This document shows, one piece after another, positions 24,761-34,541 of a stretch of 64,000 nt of DNA. Source of the stretch: Thiosocius sp963736445 (GTDB lineage Bacteria; Pseudomonadota; Gammaproteobacteria; Chromatiales; Chromatiaceae); contig CAVTOY010000010.1 in NCBI GenBank assembly GCA_963736445.1, positions 165,260-229,259 of the forward strand, given 5' to 3'. The number at the start of each line of letters is the position of its first letter. The first letter of the stretch is position 1. The notes under the pieces are model-generated. The model made no database searches, had not been told where the DNA came from, and was given only the letters and a program-made list of their open reading frames with translations. The translations under genes and the position numbers were made by a program.

Positions 24761-27220
24761 ATGCAGGCAATTCTGAAACCGATTTCTCACCCGGAACTCG
24801 GCGAGCTCGTCATCAATGACTCCCTGTTCTGCGTTGGCCGCGACGGCGAAGCTTTTGCCGGGCTGCCAAACATCCACACCGGGCGTCTGTCGCGCCGCCA
24901 CGCACGCCTGTTCGAGCAGGATGGCGTCATTTACATCGTCGACCTGGGCAGCCGCAACGGCACCTTCGTTAACGGCGAACCCCTTGCGATGCAGCCGAAG
25001 ACGCTGCAATCCGGCGACCTGATCGATTTCGCCGGCGAACTGACCTATCGGCTGGACGTCCTCGCCAACGACGGCCCACGCAAAGCGGCCAGGCCGTCGG
25101 CACCGAGCACCCTGCACCTGCAGGCGGCCGCACAGGACGACGGGCCGGACTCGCTGGTGGTCACCGCCTTTCCCTTCCTGGTCAGCAAGCAGGCGGACGC
25201 CTTCGCCCGGTACCAGCAGCGGGCCCCGGCCGAAGTGGAATACCTGTCACGCCGGCACGCGCACATCTTCCGCCACGACGGGCGCCTGTTCATCGAGGAC
25301 CTAGGCAGCACTAATGGCACTTTCGTCAACGGCCGGCGGCTCGGCGATGAGTCAGTCGAGCTACTCGATGGCCAGACGGTCGCCTTCGGCGGCGACTATT
25401 TCGTCTACCGCGTAGTGCTGGAGGCCGAGGATACCGGGACGCGGGTCCTTGCGGCGCCGCCGACGGGCCAGACCCACCCGGACGTGTCAGACAAGACTAC
25501 CTTCGTGACCGCCGCGACCTCCTTCCTGGATATCTTCTGCGGTGACGATGCCGAACCCGACACACCGGACGATCCCGTGCCGCAGGCCGCCGCACACACA
25601 GGGGCTGGCGTGGCCGGCCGCAGAGCCGGCCTGCTTCGCCGATGGGGCCTGACCGTCGCAGGAAGGGAACGCGCCGTGTCCCTTCGTGCGAAGCTGGTCT
25701 CGGTGCTGGTGGCAGCGTCAGTGCTCGCGGGCGGCTACTGGCTGCTGCAACCCTCGCCGACCGATCGCATGCAGTCGCTGATCGAACAAGAGCGCTTCGA
25801 CGAGACCCTGGCCCTGGCCCGCGGCGGCGATACGGGCGGCGACGGCGGCCTGATGAGTCGCTTGGCGCTGCGCGCCCTGATCACCAAGACGCTGCCGGGC
25901 TGGCTGGACGCGCTGGACGCGGCCCGGTTTGACCAGATGAAGGCCATTATCGATGACGGCCGCATGCACGTGGAACCACTCACGGCCGCCGGCGAATACC
26001 TCGACCTGCTCGCAATCATCGGCGAAATCCAGGCGACAATCACAAAGCGCGGTGGGCCCGAAATCCCGCTGCGCCTTTTCGACGAAGAGACGACGGGGCT
26101 CGCTGACCTGGTCGAGGCCTGGGAGAGCCCACGGCCGGACAAGCGTCAGGTCACCGAGCGTCTGTTCGCGGCGCTACCGCCCGCGCAGGCGGAACTGACG
26201 GGGCGTTATGAGGCTGCCTATCGCCGTGCCGCCTCGCAGATCCGCACGTTGGAGAGCAAGTTAGCGGTTTATCGGCCGGCCCAGCAGCAGATCGCGGGCC
26301 TCCTGCGCACCCATCTCGCGCAGGGCACCCTCGACCGGCTGGACGTGGAACTGGACCGGGTGGCGGCGCGCTACGGGCAGCTCACCGGCTTCGACCGACT
26401 GCACCAGGACCTGACCCGCTACCGAGCCATTCTCGAGGCCTTAAAGCAAGACCGCGAGACCGAGGCCGCACAGCTGGCCGCAAACGCCCGTTTTCATGCC
26501 CCACCCTTCGCCGAGGCGGCGGCCCGCCTTGCGCAGGAGCGGCTCCCCTCCGACAGCTTCCTCGAGGGCTATGCGGCGGCACTGGACCTATGGCTGGCCG
26601 GTCGGATCGATGCCGCGCGCGACCGACTGACGCCGCTGCTCGAGACGCCTTGGAAGGCGATCGCGCAACGTGAAATCGATCGCATGGGACGCGTCGCTGA
26701 GGGTTTCGCCGACGTGCAGGCGGCACGCGGCAGCGATGTCGACGAAGACCGCCTGCTGGATTTCTTTCACGGACTCGACGGTGACCGCGATCTGTATTTC
26801 TTGCAGTCGTTGCGAGAGGACTATCTGCAAAGTCGCGAACAGACCACTCGGCGCGCGGAGCAAGCAGCCTCGGCCGCCGAGGTAGCCTGGTCCTCGTACC
26901 AGGATCAGGGCGGCATCAACAGCACCCACCGCCTAGATTCGCACATCGGCAAGGCCTACATCGAGCGCGCCGGGGCGCTGTCAACCGCCGCCGCCGCGGC
27001 AGACCGCGCCAGCCGGGCGTACGCACGTGCAAAGACTGCGATCCCCGAGGAACAACGCCTGCTGCTGGTGGCGATCGCGCATGAGTTGGCGCTGCAGCAC
27101 CAGTCGTTGGATAAACTGCAGGGCGTGCTCAACGATGTCGCATTGAGGCAAAAGCGAGCGTTGCTGCCCCCAATCGCCTCAGGCAAGGTGCAAGACGAGA
27201 AATTTAGCGAACCCAAATGA
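24761..27220 (+). CDS. Twin-FHA membrane protein
   Basis: The product has 819 aa. FHA1 (about 20-95: SRRHARLFE, GSRNGTFVNG) and FHA2 (about 135-215: SRRHAHIFR, GSTNGTFVNG) are both complete with the phospho-Thr-binding Ser/Arg/Asn residues. A Thr-rich stretch (KTTFVTAATSF) follows, then a single TM helix (about 311-330) and about 490 residues of largely helical, probably periplasmic sequence. It is a likely scaffold bringing phosphorylated partners to the export complex. It sits between the outer-membrane channel and HlyD genes. Confidence 0.85.
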   Translation: MQAILKPISHPELGELVINDSLFCVGRDGEAFAGLPNIHTGRLSRRHARLFEQDGVIYIVDLGSRNGTFVNGEPLAMQPKTLQSGDLIDFAGELTYRLDVLANDGPRKAARPSAPSTLHLQAAAQDDGPDSLVVTAFPFLVSKQADAFARYQQRAPAEVEYLSRRHAHIFRHDGRLFIEDLGSTNGTFVNGRRLGDESVELLDGQTVAFGGDYFVYRVVLEAEDTGTRVLAAPPTGQTHPDVSDKTTFVTAATSFLDIFCGDDAEPDTPDDPVPQAAAHTGAGVAGRRAGLLRRWGLTVAGRERAVSLRAKLVSVLVAASVLAGGYWLLQPSPTDRMQSLIEQERFDETLALARGGDTGGDGGLMSRLALRALITKTLPGWLDALDAARFDQMKAIIDDGRMHVEPLTAAGEYLDLLAIIGEIQATITKRGGPEIPLRLFDEETTGLADLVEAWESPRPDKRQVTERLFAALPPAQAELTGRYEAAYRRAASQIRTLESKLAVYRPAQQQIAGLLRTHLAQGTLDRLDVELDRVAARYGQLTGFDRLHQDLTRYRAILEALKQDRETEAAQLAANARFHAPPFAEAAARLAQERLPSDSFLEGYAAALDLWLAGRIDAARDRLTPLLETPWKAIAQREIDRMGRVAEGFADVQAARGSDVDEDRLLDFFHGLDGDRDLYFLQSLREDYLQSREQTTRRAEQAASAAEVAWSSYQDQGGINSTHRLDSHIGKAYIERAGALSTAAAAADRASRAYARAKTAIPEEQRLLLVAIAHELALQHQSLDKLQGVLNDVALRQKRALLPPIASGKVQDEKFSEPK

Positions 27221-27290
27221 ACGACGAGCAACCCTGCGCGACGCGATTTGGGTCATAAACCAACGGTACGCGTAATTCGAACAGGCCCTA

Positions 27291-28670
27291 ATGCGAGCTA
27301 AGCCGATGCAAGAACCCGAACTGAAACCCCTGGCGATCGCTCTGGAGGAACACAGTGCCGAAGGCATCGCTATCCTCACGTCCGAACCCTCACGGCTGAT
27401 CGCGGGCACCATCACGGTGATCGCTGGCCTGATGCTGGCGGTGCTCTTCTGGGCCTTCGTCGGGCATGCAGACGTTATCGTCTCGGTCTCCGGTGTACTG
27501 CAGCCCGAAGGCGAAGTGCGCCGCTTTTACGCGCCGGTGGAAGGCGAGCTGATCGACCTGTACGTGGCCGAAGGGCTGCCGGTCACGGAAGGCGACGTCA
27601 TCGCTCGTCTCAATGCAAGGCGGGCGGTGGAGGTGGCCGCCAACGCGCTGGATGCCGAGATTGAGCTGTCGGAGGCGGAATTCCAGATGCGGCGCTTTCC
27701 GCAGATAAAGGCGCTGCGACTGAAAGAGGCCGCGGCGCTCGAGCGGCAAATCGAGATCGAGCGCGCGGCGCACGAGAAACGCGTGGCCGAGGGGCTGAGC
27801 CGCCTGACCGAGGCACACAAGGCACGCCTGGCCGAGGCACGGGCCAATCTGGAGACGACCGGCCGCACCCGCGATGTCGCGCTTACCGAACTGCGCAAGT
27901 ACCAGCGCCTTTTCAGCAGCCCCGGCGAGGGTGGCGTATCGCGGCAGGAAGTCGAAGACCGGCGAAACACCTATGCCACCGCGGATGCCCAGTTCAAGGT
28001 CGCGGAGGCTCAGCTCGGGGAACTGGAGTTCGAATTGTCGCGTGCCCGTACGCAGGCCAAATCCGAGCTCGAGGCCAGCGATCAGACACTCATCGAGCTG
28101 GAGATTCGCCACGCACGCATGCTCAAGGACCTGGAACACGAGGGACGCAAGATCGAGGCCGAGCAAAGCAGCGCGCGGCTGCGCGCCCAGGCGGCGGCGC
28201 GCGTAAGCTTCGACAACATCGACGCGGAGAACTTCCTGCGCGTGCTCGCGCCGGTGTCCGGCATCGTGACCAGCCTGGCGGTCACACAGCCGGGTGAAAA
28301 GGTCGTTGCTAACGCCCCGCTCGGCAGCATCGCGCCGAGCGACGCGAAGGCGGTACTGAAGCTCGAAATCCCGGAGCGCGATCGCGGCTTTCTCCGCGAG
28401 GGTCAGCCGGTTAAGCTGAAGTTCAACGCCTTTCCGTACCAGCGTTACGGTCAGATCGACGGTGTGCTGGAATACCTGGCACCCGCTGCGCAGATGTCGC
28501 CGACCACGAAAGAACCCGTGTACGAGGCCCGCGTCAGCCTGCAGCGCGACCGCTTCGAGGTGGGCGACCAGGTCTACCTATTGCGTTACGGCATGGTGGC
28601 GACGGCCGAGATCGTGGTCCGGGAACGGCGCCTGATCGACCTCGCGCTGGATCCGCTGCGCAACATCTGA
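27291..28670 (+). CDS. HlyD-family membrane fusion protein
   Basis: The product has 459 aa. One TM helix lies at about 40-62, followed by a lipoyl half (SVSGVLQPEGEVRRFYAPVEGEL), a long coiled-coil hairpin (about 110-310), the second lipoyl half (VLAPVSGIVTSLAVTQPGEKV) and a beta-barrel. This is the periplasmic adaptor connecting the C39 ABC exporter to the NodT channel. ATG 27291 and ATG 27306 are both possible starts. It is co-directional with gaps of 60-70 bp on each side. Confidence 0.93.
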   Translation: MRAKPMQEPELKPLAIALEEHSAEGIAILTSEPSRLIAGTITVIAGLMLAVLFWAFVGHADVIVSVSGVLQPEGEVRRFYAPVEGELIDLYVAEGLPVTEGDVIARLNARRAVEVAANALDAEIELSEAEFQMRRFPQIKALRLKEAAALERQIEIERAAHEKRVAEGLSRLTEAHKARLAEARANLETTGRTRDVALTELRKYQRLFSSPGEGGVSRQEVEDRRNTYATADAQFKVAEAQLGELEFELSRARTQAKSELEASDQTLIELEIRHARMLKDLEHEGRKIEAEQSSARLRAQAAARVSFDNIDAENFLRVLAPVSGIVTSLAVTQPGEKVVANAPLGSIAPSDAKAVLKLEIPERDRGFLREGQPVKLKFNAFPYQRYGQIDGVLEYLAPAAQMSPTTKEPVYEARVSLQRDRFEVGDQVYLLRYGMVATAEIVVRERRLIDLALDPLRNI

Positions 28671-28730
28671 CATCAGTTTTCTTAGCGGCACCGACAGGGC
28701 CGCAGGACCGGAACCACAACAGGGGGTCGC

Positions 28731-29483
28731 ATGGCAGAAGTGTTCAGGATCGACGACGAAGTCACCGACGCCGATAAGTTCGTCAAGTTACTCAAACTGA
28801 CCGGGCGCTTCGATTCGGTGATCGAGGACCTGGTGAAGGAGAAACTGACCAGCCACGCCGCGATGCGGCACAAGGTCAAGTTGACCGAAGAGGAGATCCA
28901 GGAACGGGCCGATCAGTTGCGTCGTGCGCGCGGCCTGCACCGCGCCGCGGACATGAACCGCTACCTGGACAATCTCGGCGTGACGCTGGACGACTTCGAG
29001 CAGCTCATCATCGACACGCTCTACTACGAAAAGATGATGGTAGAGGTCTGCAGTGAAGCCGCCGTCGACGAGTATTTCAAGCTCAACTCGCCCAAGTTCG
29101 ATGCCATCGAAGTCAGCCACATCCTGGTCGATTCCGAAGGACGCGCCAAGGAGATCAGCTCGATCTTGAGCGAGGAGCCGGAGGCGTTCGAGGAGCTGGT
29201 CGAGGAATACTCGCTGGCCGACACGCGCGACCAGAATGGCCGTATCGGACGCGTTCTGCGCGGCGCACTGCCACCCGAGGTGGAAGGCAAGATCTTCAAC
29301 GCGGCCGAGGGCGAGGTGATCGGACCGTTCGCCACCCTCGGGGAAGGGTTCCACGAAATCTTCCGTATCGACCGCAAGGAATCGGCCGCGCTGACGGAGG
29401 AGACCAGGGAAGAGGTCAAACGGACCCTGCGCGAGGCATGGTTCGCGGCCAAGGCGCGCGAGCATCGCGTCGAGGTCTACTGA
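28731..29483 (+). CDS. PpiC-type (parvulin) peptidyl-prolyl isomerase, peptide-export associated
   Basis: The product has 250 aa. An N-terminal SurA-like helical region (about 1-115) is followed by a parvulin domain (about 118-220) with ISHIL-like VSHILVDSEG, FEELVEEYSLADT, NGRIGRVLRG and FATLGEGFHEI. There is no signal peptide, so it is cytoplasmic, unlike SurA. It could hold or isomerise precursor peptides before export. Similar PpiC genes accompany peptide-export clusters elsewhere (recollection). It lies directly upstream of the exporter. Confidence 0.8.
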   Translation: MAEVFRIDDEVTDADKFVKLLKLTGRFDSVIEDLVKEKLTSHAAMRHKVKLTEEEIQERADQLRRARGLHRAADMNRYLDNLGVTLDDFEQLIIDTLYYEKMMVEVCSEAAVDEYFKLNSPKFDAIEVSHILVDSEGRAKEISSILSEEPEAFEELVEEYSLADTRDQNGRIGRVLRGALPPEVEGKIFNAAEGEVIGPFATLGEGFHEIFRIDRKESAALTEETREEVKRTLREAWFAAKAREHRVEVY

Positions 29484-29563
29484 AGGTTGCTGCTGCGGTG
29501 TATTCGGGGCGTGGCGAGCAATGGCCCAACAGTCGGGGTCGTGAGCCGTGCAGAGGGGAGTGA

Positions 29564-32500
29564 GTGAACGAAACTGCTGAACCATCGCTGGTCGACTTTC
29601 TCGCACAGGTGGAGTTCTTCTCTGCTTTCACCGCGGACGAGCTCCAGCAGATCGGGCAGCGCGTCGAAGTGCGGCACCTCGACATGGGAGAGAGTATCGC
29701 CGACGCAGGCGCCCCGGCCGACCATGTCTTCGTCGTACGCAAGGGTTCGGTGCGACTCTTCACGCAGGAAGGCGGCAAGGACACGAGCGTCGGCTTGCGC
29801 AAGGCCGGCGAGGTCATCGGCGAGATCGCAGCGCTGCGCGAACACCGCCATACCACCTCGTTACGGACATCGCGCAAGACCGAGCTGCTGGCGATCCCGG
29901 TAGATGTCTTCGCGCCGTTGCTGGCCGCCAACCGCGCGGCCCACGAACACCTGACCGGCCTGGTCGCACGCCGTTCGGCGGGTGACTTCCTGGTCAACCT
30001 GTTCGATCTGCGTGGCAAGATCGAGCAGGACGAGATCGATCAGGTGATCCGCCAGATCGGCCTCAAACGCGTGGCCGCGGGACAGACGATTATCGAACAG
30101 GGCAACCGCGAAGACCGCCGACTATACGTGGTCCGGCAGGGCACAGTGGAGCTCAAGCGAGCCGAGGAAGGCAAGACCTATTCGGTGATGAAGCTGGATG
30201 CCGGGGAAGTATTCGGTGAGAAGGCCTGCCTGCTGCGCCAGGAACAGCCCGCTCGCGTCGACGCCGTGACCGACGCCGTTCTGCTGGTGATCCCGGAACA
30301 GACAGTGCGCCTGCTGCTCGAGCACAATCCCGCGCTCCGCGAGGTGCTCACCGATCGCATCGGATTCTTCGAGCGGGAGCTCGAGCGTCAGAAGAAGCTC
30401 GAGGAGCGGAGGCACCGTCCGCTCATGCTCGACCTGCACTCGCAGCCGAAAATCGGCGAGCGCATCATCAAACGCTTTCCGCTGGTCAAACAGGCTGAGG
30501 AGATGGACTGTGGTGCCGCCTGTCTGGCGATGATCTGCAAGCATCACGGCATCCCCATGACACTGGGCAAACTGCGCGAAATGGCGAACGTCACGACCCA
30601 GGGCGCGACGCTCGACAGCCTTTCCCGCGTTGGTGATTCACTGGGGTTCAACACCCGTGGGGTGAAATGCACCTTCGATGCACTACAAGGCTTTGAGCTG
30701 CCCTTTATCGCCCACTGGGAGGGGTATCACTACATAATCGTCTACGGCATCTCCAACGGGCACGTTTGGGTGGCGGATCCAGGACCGGGTTTCCGCAAGC
30801 TCTCGGTCGAGGAGTTCGAGAAGGGATGGAGCGGTACCTGCCTATTGTTCACGCCAACGTCCGACATGGCGCAGTTGGCCACGGCGCGCTCGCCCTGGGT
30901 GCGCTTCATCTCTTACCTCAAGCCGTACCGCAAGATCCTCGGCTATCTGTTCCTGGCGACCTTCGTCATCCAGCTGCTCGGCGTAGTACCCCCGGTGATC
31001 ATTCAGAACATCCTCGACCGAGTAATCGTGCACCAGGACTATAGCCTGCTGCATCTGTTGTTGATCGGGTTGGTCATGATGCAGGTGTTCACCCAGCTGA
31101 CCGCGGTGATGCGCGCTTTCCTTTCGAACTACATGGTGCGTAATCTCGACTTCGCCATGATGTCGCAGTTCCTGCGGCATACGCTGTCATTGCCGATGAA
31201 GTTTTTCGCGACACGGCGCACAGGTGACATCTTCGCGCGCTTCCAGGAAAACCAGACCATCCGCGCATTCTTGACAGAGTCGACTGTGAGCACGGTGCTG
31301 AACCTCCTGATGTTGTTTATCTATTTCAGCATCTTGTTTCTCTACAACGTGAAGATGACGTTGCTGCTCATGGCCTTCGTGGTGCCGCTGATCGTCCTCA
31401 CAGTCGCCGTCACACCGCGTCTAAAGCGTTACGCACGCGAGGCCTTCTCTGCCGGAACCGACGCCGAGGCGGTGCTGATGGAGACGCTCGGCGGCTCCGA
31501 GACGGTCAAGGGCATGGGGCTCGAGCGGCTGATGCGCATGAAGTGGGAACGCCGTTACACCAAATCGCTCGATATCCAGTATCGCGCCAAGCGCTTCAAC
31601 ATCCTGGTCGGCGCGGTCAGCCAGCTGTTAAACGCCGCTACTACCGTTGGCATCCTGTGGCTGGGTGCCAGCCTGGTGCTGGCTGGCGAGCTCACCATCG
31701 GTCAGCTGATTGCGTTTAACGCGCTTACCGGCAGTGTAATGGCCCCGCTGCTCGGGCTGGTCGGCCTGTGGAACCAGGTTCACGAGGCGGGCGTGGCCAT
31801 GGAGCGACTGGGAGATGTGCTGGACATCGAACCCGAACAGCGCACCGAAGACGCCGCCTCGCGCGTCGTACTGCCAGACCTGCGCGGCGAAGTGAAGTTC
31901 GAGAACGTCTTCTTCCGCTATGGTGACACCGAGTCGGCTTATGTATTGAAGAACATCAGCTTCGATCTGGAGCCGGGCCAGATGGTCGCGGTGGTCGGCC
32001 TCAGCGGCTCGGGCAAGACGACGCTGGCCAAACTGTTGGTGGGCTTTTATCCGCCGACCGAGGGTCGCATCATGGTCGACGGTTACGACCTGGCCGCGAT
32101 GGATCTCGAGTACTACCGCGCGCAGGTCGGCTATGTGATGCAGTCCAACCTGCTGTTCTCGGGGAGCATCACAGAGAACATCGCGGCGGGCGACGAGAAC
32201 CCGGACCGGCGTCACGTCATTGAAGTAGCCAAGATGGCTGACGCGCACGGCTTCATCAGCAACCTCCCGCGCGGCTACGAAGAGGTCGTCGGAGAGCGCG
32301 GCGTGGGCCTTTCCGGAGGGCAGATCCAACGCCTGTGCATTGCCCGCGCGCTCTATCGCAACCCGCGTATGCTCATCCTCGACGAGGCGACCTCGGCGCT
32401 GGACACCCAGTCGGAAAGCAATATCCTGGAGCAGATGCAGAGCATACTGAAGGGTCGCACGGCACTGGTGATCGCGCACCGGCTGAGCACTATCGTCCAG

Positions 32501-32623
32501 GCCGACAAGATCCTGGTCCTGTATGACGGCTCCATCGTCGAGGACGGGACGCACGAGGAACTGGTCGGCAAACGCGGGATGTACTACCAGCTGGTGAAAA
32601 AACAGATGGCCAACACGTCATGA
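29564..32623 (+). CDS. Peptidase-containing ABC exporter with two cyclic-nucleotide-binding domains
   Basis: The product has 1019 aa from a GTG (29564) after GAGGGGAG. Domains in order: cNMP-binding 1 (about 10-130, GEIAALREHRHT), cNMP-binding 2 (about 160-270, FGEKACLLRQEQPAR), C39 peptidase (about 305-435), six-helix exporter core (about 455-740) and ATPase (about 770-1010). The C39 triad is intact: Cys316 in MDCGAAC, His389 in GYHYIIVY, Asp405 in ADPGPG. Walker A is GLSGSGKTT (about 812), the signature LSGGQ (about 915) and Walker B LILDEAT. It should cut GG leaders and export the cores. The tandem cNMP domains suggest ligand-gated export. The EBP gene overlaps its stop by 4 bp. Confidence 0.95.
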   Translation: MNETAEPSLVDFLAQVEFFSAFTADELQQIGQRVEVRHLDMGESIADAGAPADHVFVVRKGSVRLFTQEGGKDTSVGLRKAGEVIGEIAALREHRHTTSLRTSRKTELLAIPVDVFAPLLAANRAAHEHLTGLVARRSAGDFLVNLFDLRGKIEQDEIDQVIRQIGLKRVAAGQTIIEQGNREDRRLYVVRQGTVELKRAEEGKTYSVMKLDAGEVFGEKACLLRQEQPARVDAVTDAVLLVIPEQTVRLLLEHNPALREVLTDRIGFFERELERQKKLEERRHRPLMLDLHSQPKIGERIIKRFPLVKQAEEMDCGAACLAMICKHHGIPMTLGKLREMANVTTQGATLDSLSRVGDSLGFNTRGVKCTFDALQGFELPFIAHWEGYHYIIVYGISNGHVWVADPGPGFRKLSVEEFEKGWSGTCLLFTPTSDMAQLATARSPWVRFISYLKPYRKILGYLFLATFVIQLLGVVPPVIIQNILDRVIVHQDYSLLHLLLIGLVMMQVFTQLTAVMRAFLSNYMVRNLDFAMMSQFLRHTLSLPMKFFATRRTGDIFARFQENQTIRAFLTESTVSTVLNLLMLFIYFSILFLYNVKMTLLLMAFVVPLIVLTVAVTPRLKRYAREAFSAGTDAEAVLMETLGGSETVKGMGLERLMRMKWERRYTKSLDIQYRAKRFNILVGAVSQLLNAATTVGILWLGASLVLAGELTIGQLIAFNALTGSVMAPLLGLVGLWNQVHEAGVAMERLGDVLDIEPEQRTEDAASRVVLPDLRGEVKFENVFFRYGDTESAYVLKNISFDLEPGQMVAVVGLSGSGKTTLAKLLVGFYPPTEGRIMVDGYDLAAMDLEYYRAQVGYVMQSNLLFSGSITENIAAGDENPDRRHVIEVAKMADAHGFISNLPRGYEEVVGERGVGLSGGQIQRLCIARALYRNPRMLILDEATSALDTQSESNILEQMQSILKGRTALVIAHRLSTIVQADKILVLYDGSIVEDGTHEELVGKRGMYYQLVKKQMANTS

Positions 32624-33888
32624 AAATCGTCGATATCGATGCCCAAGAATCCACTGTCTCATTTGGCGGGCTGCTGGAGAAGATCGAGATCCTGCGCTCC
32701 ACGCTGCGCTGGGCTGCGGCCCTGGACAGGTCGCAGATCGAGAAGCTGCTCAAGCAGTCGAATGCGGTGCGCGACGAGGTGATGCAGCTTTCGCACAAAG
32801 AGCGTTTCATTAGCGCGACGGCCCGGGTGCAGACCGGGGCACAACTGTCGCGCGCTGAGCGCCGCCAGGCCCTGCTCGACCGGGACTTTGTGTTCGACGG
32901 TGTGTTCGGTGAGAATCCACACCTGCTCGAATGCCTCGAGACCGCTGAGCGGGCCGCACCGACCGACCTGCCAGTGTTAGTCGATGGCGAAAGCGGAACC
33001 GGCAAGGAACTCCTGGCCAAGGTGATCCACGCCAATGGCAGCCGCGCCGATCAAGAATACGTGTCGGTCAACTGCGGCGCCATCCCGGAGAACCTGATCG
33101 AATCCGAGCTATTCGGTCATAAAAAAGGCGCGTTCACCGGCGCCTCCGGCGACCGCAAGGGCAAGTTCGAGTCGGCCCACAACGGCACCATCTTTCTCGA
33201 CGAGATCGGCGAGCTGCCGTTGCCCGGCCAGGTAAAGCTGCTGCGTGTATTGCAGGCGCACGAGATCCAACGCGTGGGGTCCGACCAGCCGATCCCGGTG
33301 AACGCTCGCGTGGTCGCAGCGACCAACCGAAACCTGCTGCAGATGGTTGAGGAAGGGACGTTCCGCGAGGATCTCTACTACCGGCTGAGCGTGATCCAGG
33401 TGACACTGCCGCCGCTGCGGGAAAGACGCGATGAGATCCCGGTGCTGATGGAGTTCTTTATCAATGATGCCGCCGAGGTGATGGACCGCCCGCCCCTCAA
33501 ACTGAGCAGTCGATTGCGGCGGCACCTGCTCAACTACGACTACCCGGGCAACATCCGCGAGCTGCGCAACATCGTGCTGCGGGTCAGCTGCCTGGCTGAC
33601 GAAGTCGCGGATATCGAGCACCTGCCGCAGACCGCGCGGCCGACCTCGTCGGCGCGCACCGACGAGGCCGGTATCGACCTCGCCGGCCTGTCGCTGGCTG
33701 ACGTCAAGAAGGTGGCGAGTGACGAGGCAGAGAAGCATTACCTCGAGGAGGGGCTGAGCGTGGTCAACGGCAAGGTGTCGGAGCTGGCCCGCGAGATCGG
33801 CATGAACCGATCACACCTGCAGACCCTGCTAAAGAAGCACGCCATCAGCTACAAGGACTTCCGGAAGTCGGCGCAGACCCCGGACTGA
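32620..33888 (+). CDS. Sigma-54-dependent enhancer-binding regulator
   Basis: The product has 422 aa. A short N-terminal domain (about 1-95) is not a receiver and has no recognised sensor. The AAA+ domain has GESGTGKE (about 122-130), GAFTGA (170-175), which contacts sigma-54, and the FREDLYYRLSV segment. A Fis-type HTH closes the protein (GKVSELAREIGMNRSHLQTL). It overlaps the exporter gene by 4 bp and faces the precursor-peptide genes, which carry sigma-54 promoters and upstream dyads. It is the obvious candidate activator. The missing receiver suggests control by phosphorylation by Ser/Thr kinase or by protein contact (inference). Confidence 0.93.
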   Translation: MKIVDIDAQESTVSFGGLLEKIEILRSTLRWAAALDRSQIEKLLKQSNAVRDEVMQLSHKERFISATARVQTGAQLSRAERRQALLDRDFVFDGVFGENPHLLECLETAERAAPTDLPVLVDGESGTGKELLAKVIHANGSRADQEYVSVNCGAIPENLIESELFGHKKGAFTGASGDRKGKFESAHNGTIFLDEIGELPLPGQVKLLRVLQAHEIQRVGSDQPIPVNARVVAATNRNLLQMVEEGTFREDLYYRLSVIQVTLPPLRERRDEIPVLMEFFINDAAEVMDRPPLKLSSRLRRHLLNYDYPGNIRELRNIVLRVSCLADEVADIEHLPQTARPTSSARTDEAGIDLAGLSLADVKKVASDEAEKHYLEEGLSVVNGKVSELAREIGMNRSHLQTLLKKHAISYKDFRKSAQTPD

Positions 33889-33911
33889 GTTCAGTTCGCG
33901 CGTTCCCGCAG

Positions 33912-34208
33912 CTAGCCGGCGAAGCCGTCCTGTCCCTGCTCGACCGAGATCTGGACGCTCGAGTCCACCACCTGGCTGGCATCGACGTTGATGAACTCGA
34001 CCTGGTTGACGGTGTTGAAAGCCGGGTTGATCAGCGTGTAGTTGTACACCTGAATCTGGCCGATGAAGATGCTGAAGGGCGAAGAGCCGGATTGCGCAGT
34101 GTACGGCCTGATCCACCCAAAACTCATGCGCCCACCACGGACGGTTTTCATCGCCCGCCGGTCCTGGGCTTCGCTGGCATGCAGGTCGTCGATGTTGAGT
34201 ATGGCCAT
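33912..34208 (-). CDS. Double-glycine-leader precursor peptide B
   Basis: The product has 98 aa. The 26-aa leader begins MAILNIDDLHASEAQDRRAM and ends TVRGG, fitting a C39 cut after GG. The 72-aa core has RMSFGWIRP at its start, then a long stretch alternating hydrophobic and Asn/Gln residues (for example IGQIQVYNYTLINPAFNTVN) and ends GQDGFAG. A GGAG ribosome site is present. The sigma-54 promoter is at 34285-34300. It is the parent of the dead copy at 35855-36151. It is convergent with the EBP gene, 23 bp apart. Confidence 0.8.
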   Translation of the reverse strand: MAILNIDDLHASEAQDRRAMKTVRGGRMSFGWIRPYTAQSGSSPFSIFIGQIQVYNYTLINPAFNTVNQVEFINVDASQVVDSSVQISVEQGQDGFAG

Positions 34209-34284
34209 CAGTCAGTCTCCGAATTGGGTCGTTAGTGCGGCTGTGTCGCCGGTCAGTATTAGGCTCAATGTGTAACAGACATGT

Positions 34285-34300
34285 TGCATGTTGCGTGCCA
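34285..34300 (-). promoter_or_regulatory. Sigma-54 promoter of precursor peptide B
   Basis: On the - strand the sequence is TGGCACG-CAAC-ATGCA: -24 GG and -12 GC at exact spacing. It lies 77 bp upstream of the start codon. No clean 17-bp dyad is visible upstream, only a half-site ending GACAAAC near 34411 and the shared ATCAGTTGGG block at 34424. Confidence 0.75.
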
Positions 34301-34468
34301 TTCTTTTTATGCTACCCGTTTAATCTCTATCCGATTGATTTAAAAGAATCTATTTTGTTCTGCCTGGCGCCACCTCGCACCACGCCGATTGAAGAGGCCC
34401 GGAAACGACAAACAGTTTTGCTGATCAGTTGGGCTATATCAAACAGATTGGCGGGTCAGGCGGCGGCA

Positions 34469-34497
34469 CAAAAAACGGGGGTCCGAAGACCCCCGTT
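34469..34497 (-). terminator. Terminator of precursor peptide C
   Basis: A perfect 9-bp stem ACGGGGGTC/GACCCCCGT closes a CGAA loop. The six A residues before it become a U-run on the - strand transcript. The same hairpin follows peptides D, F and G. Confidence 0.9.
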
Positions 34498-34541
34498 CGT
34501 CGTGGCAGGCCCCGAAGGGGCTGCGGTAGACCGATTTGGCG

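Noticed and set aside
31628..32554. A 308-codon frame antisense to the exporter ATPase domain
   Set aside because: It is the shadow of a well-supported ABC exporter; composition follows codon complement of the sense gene.
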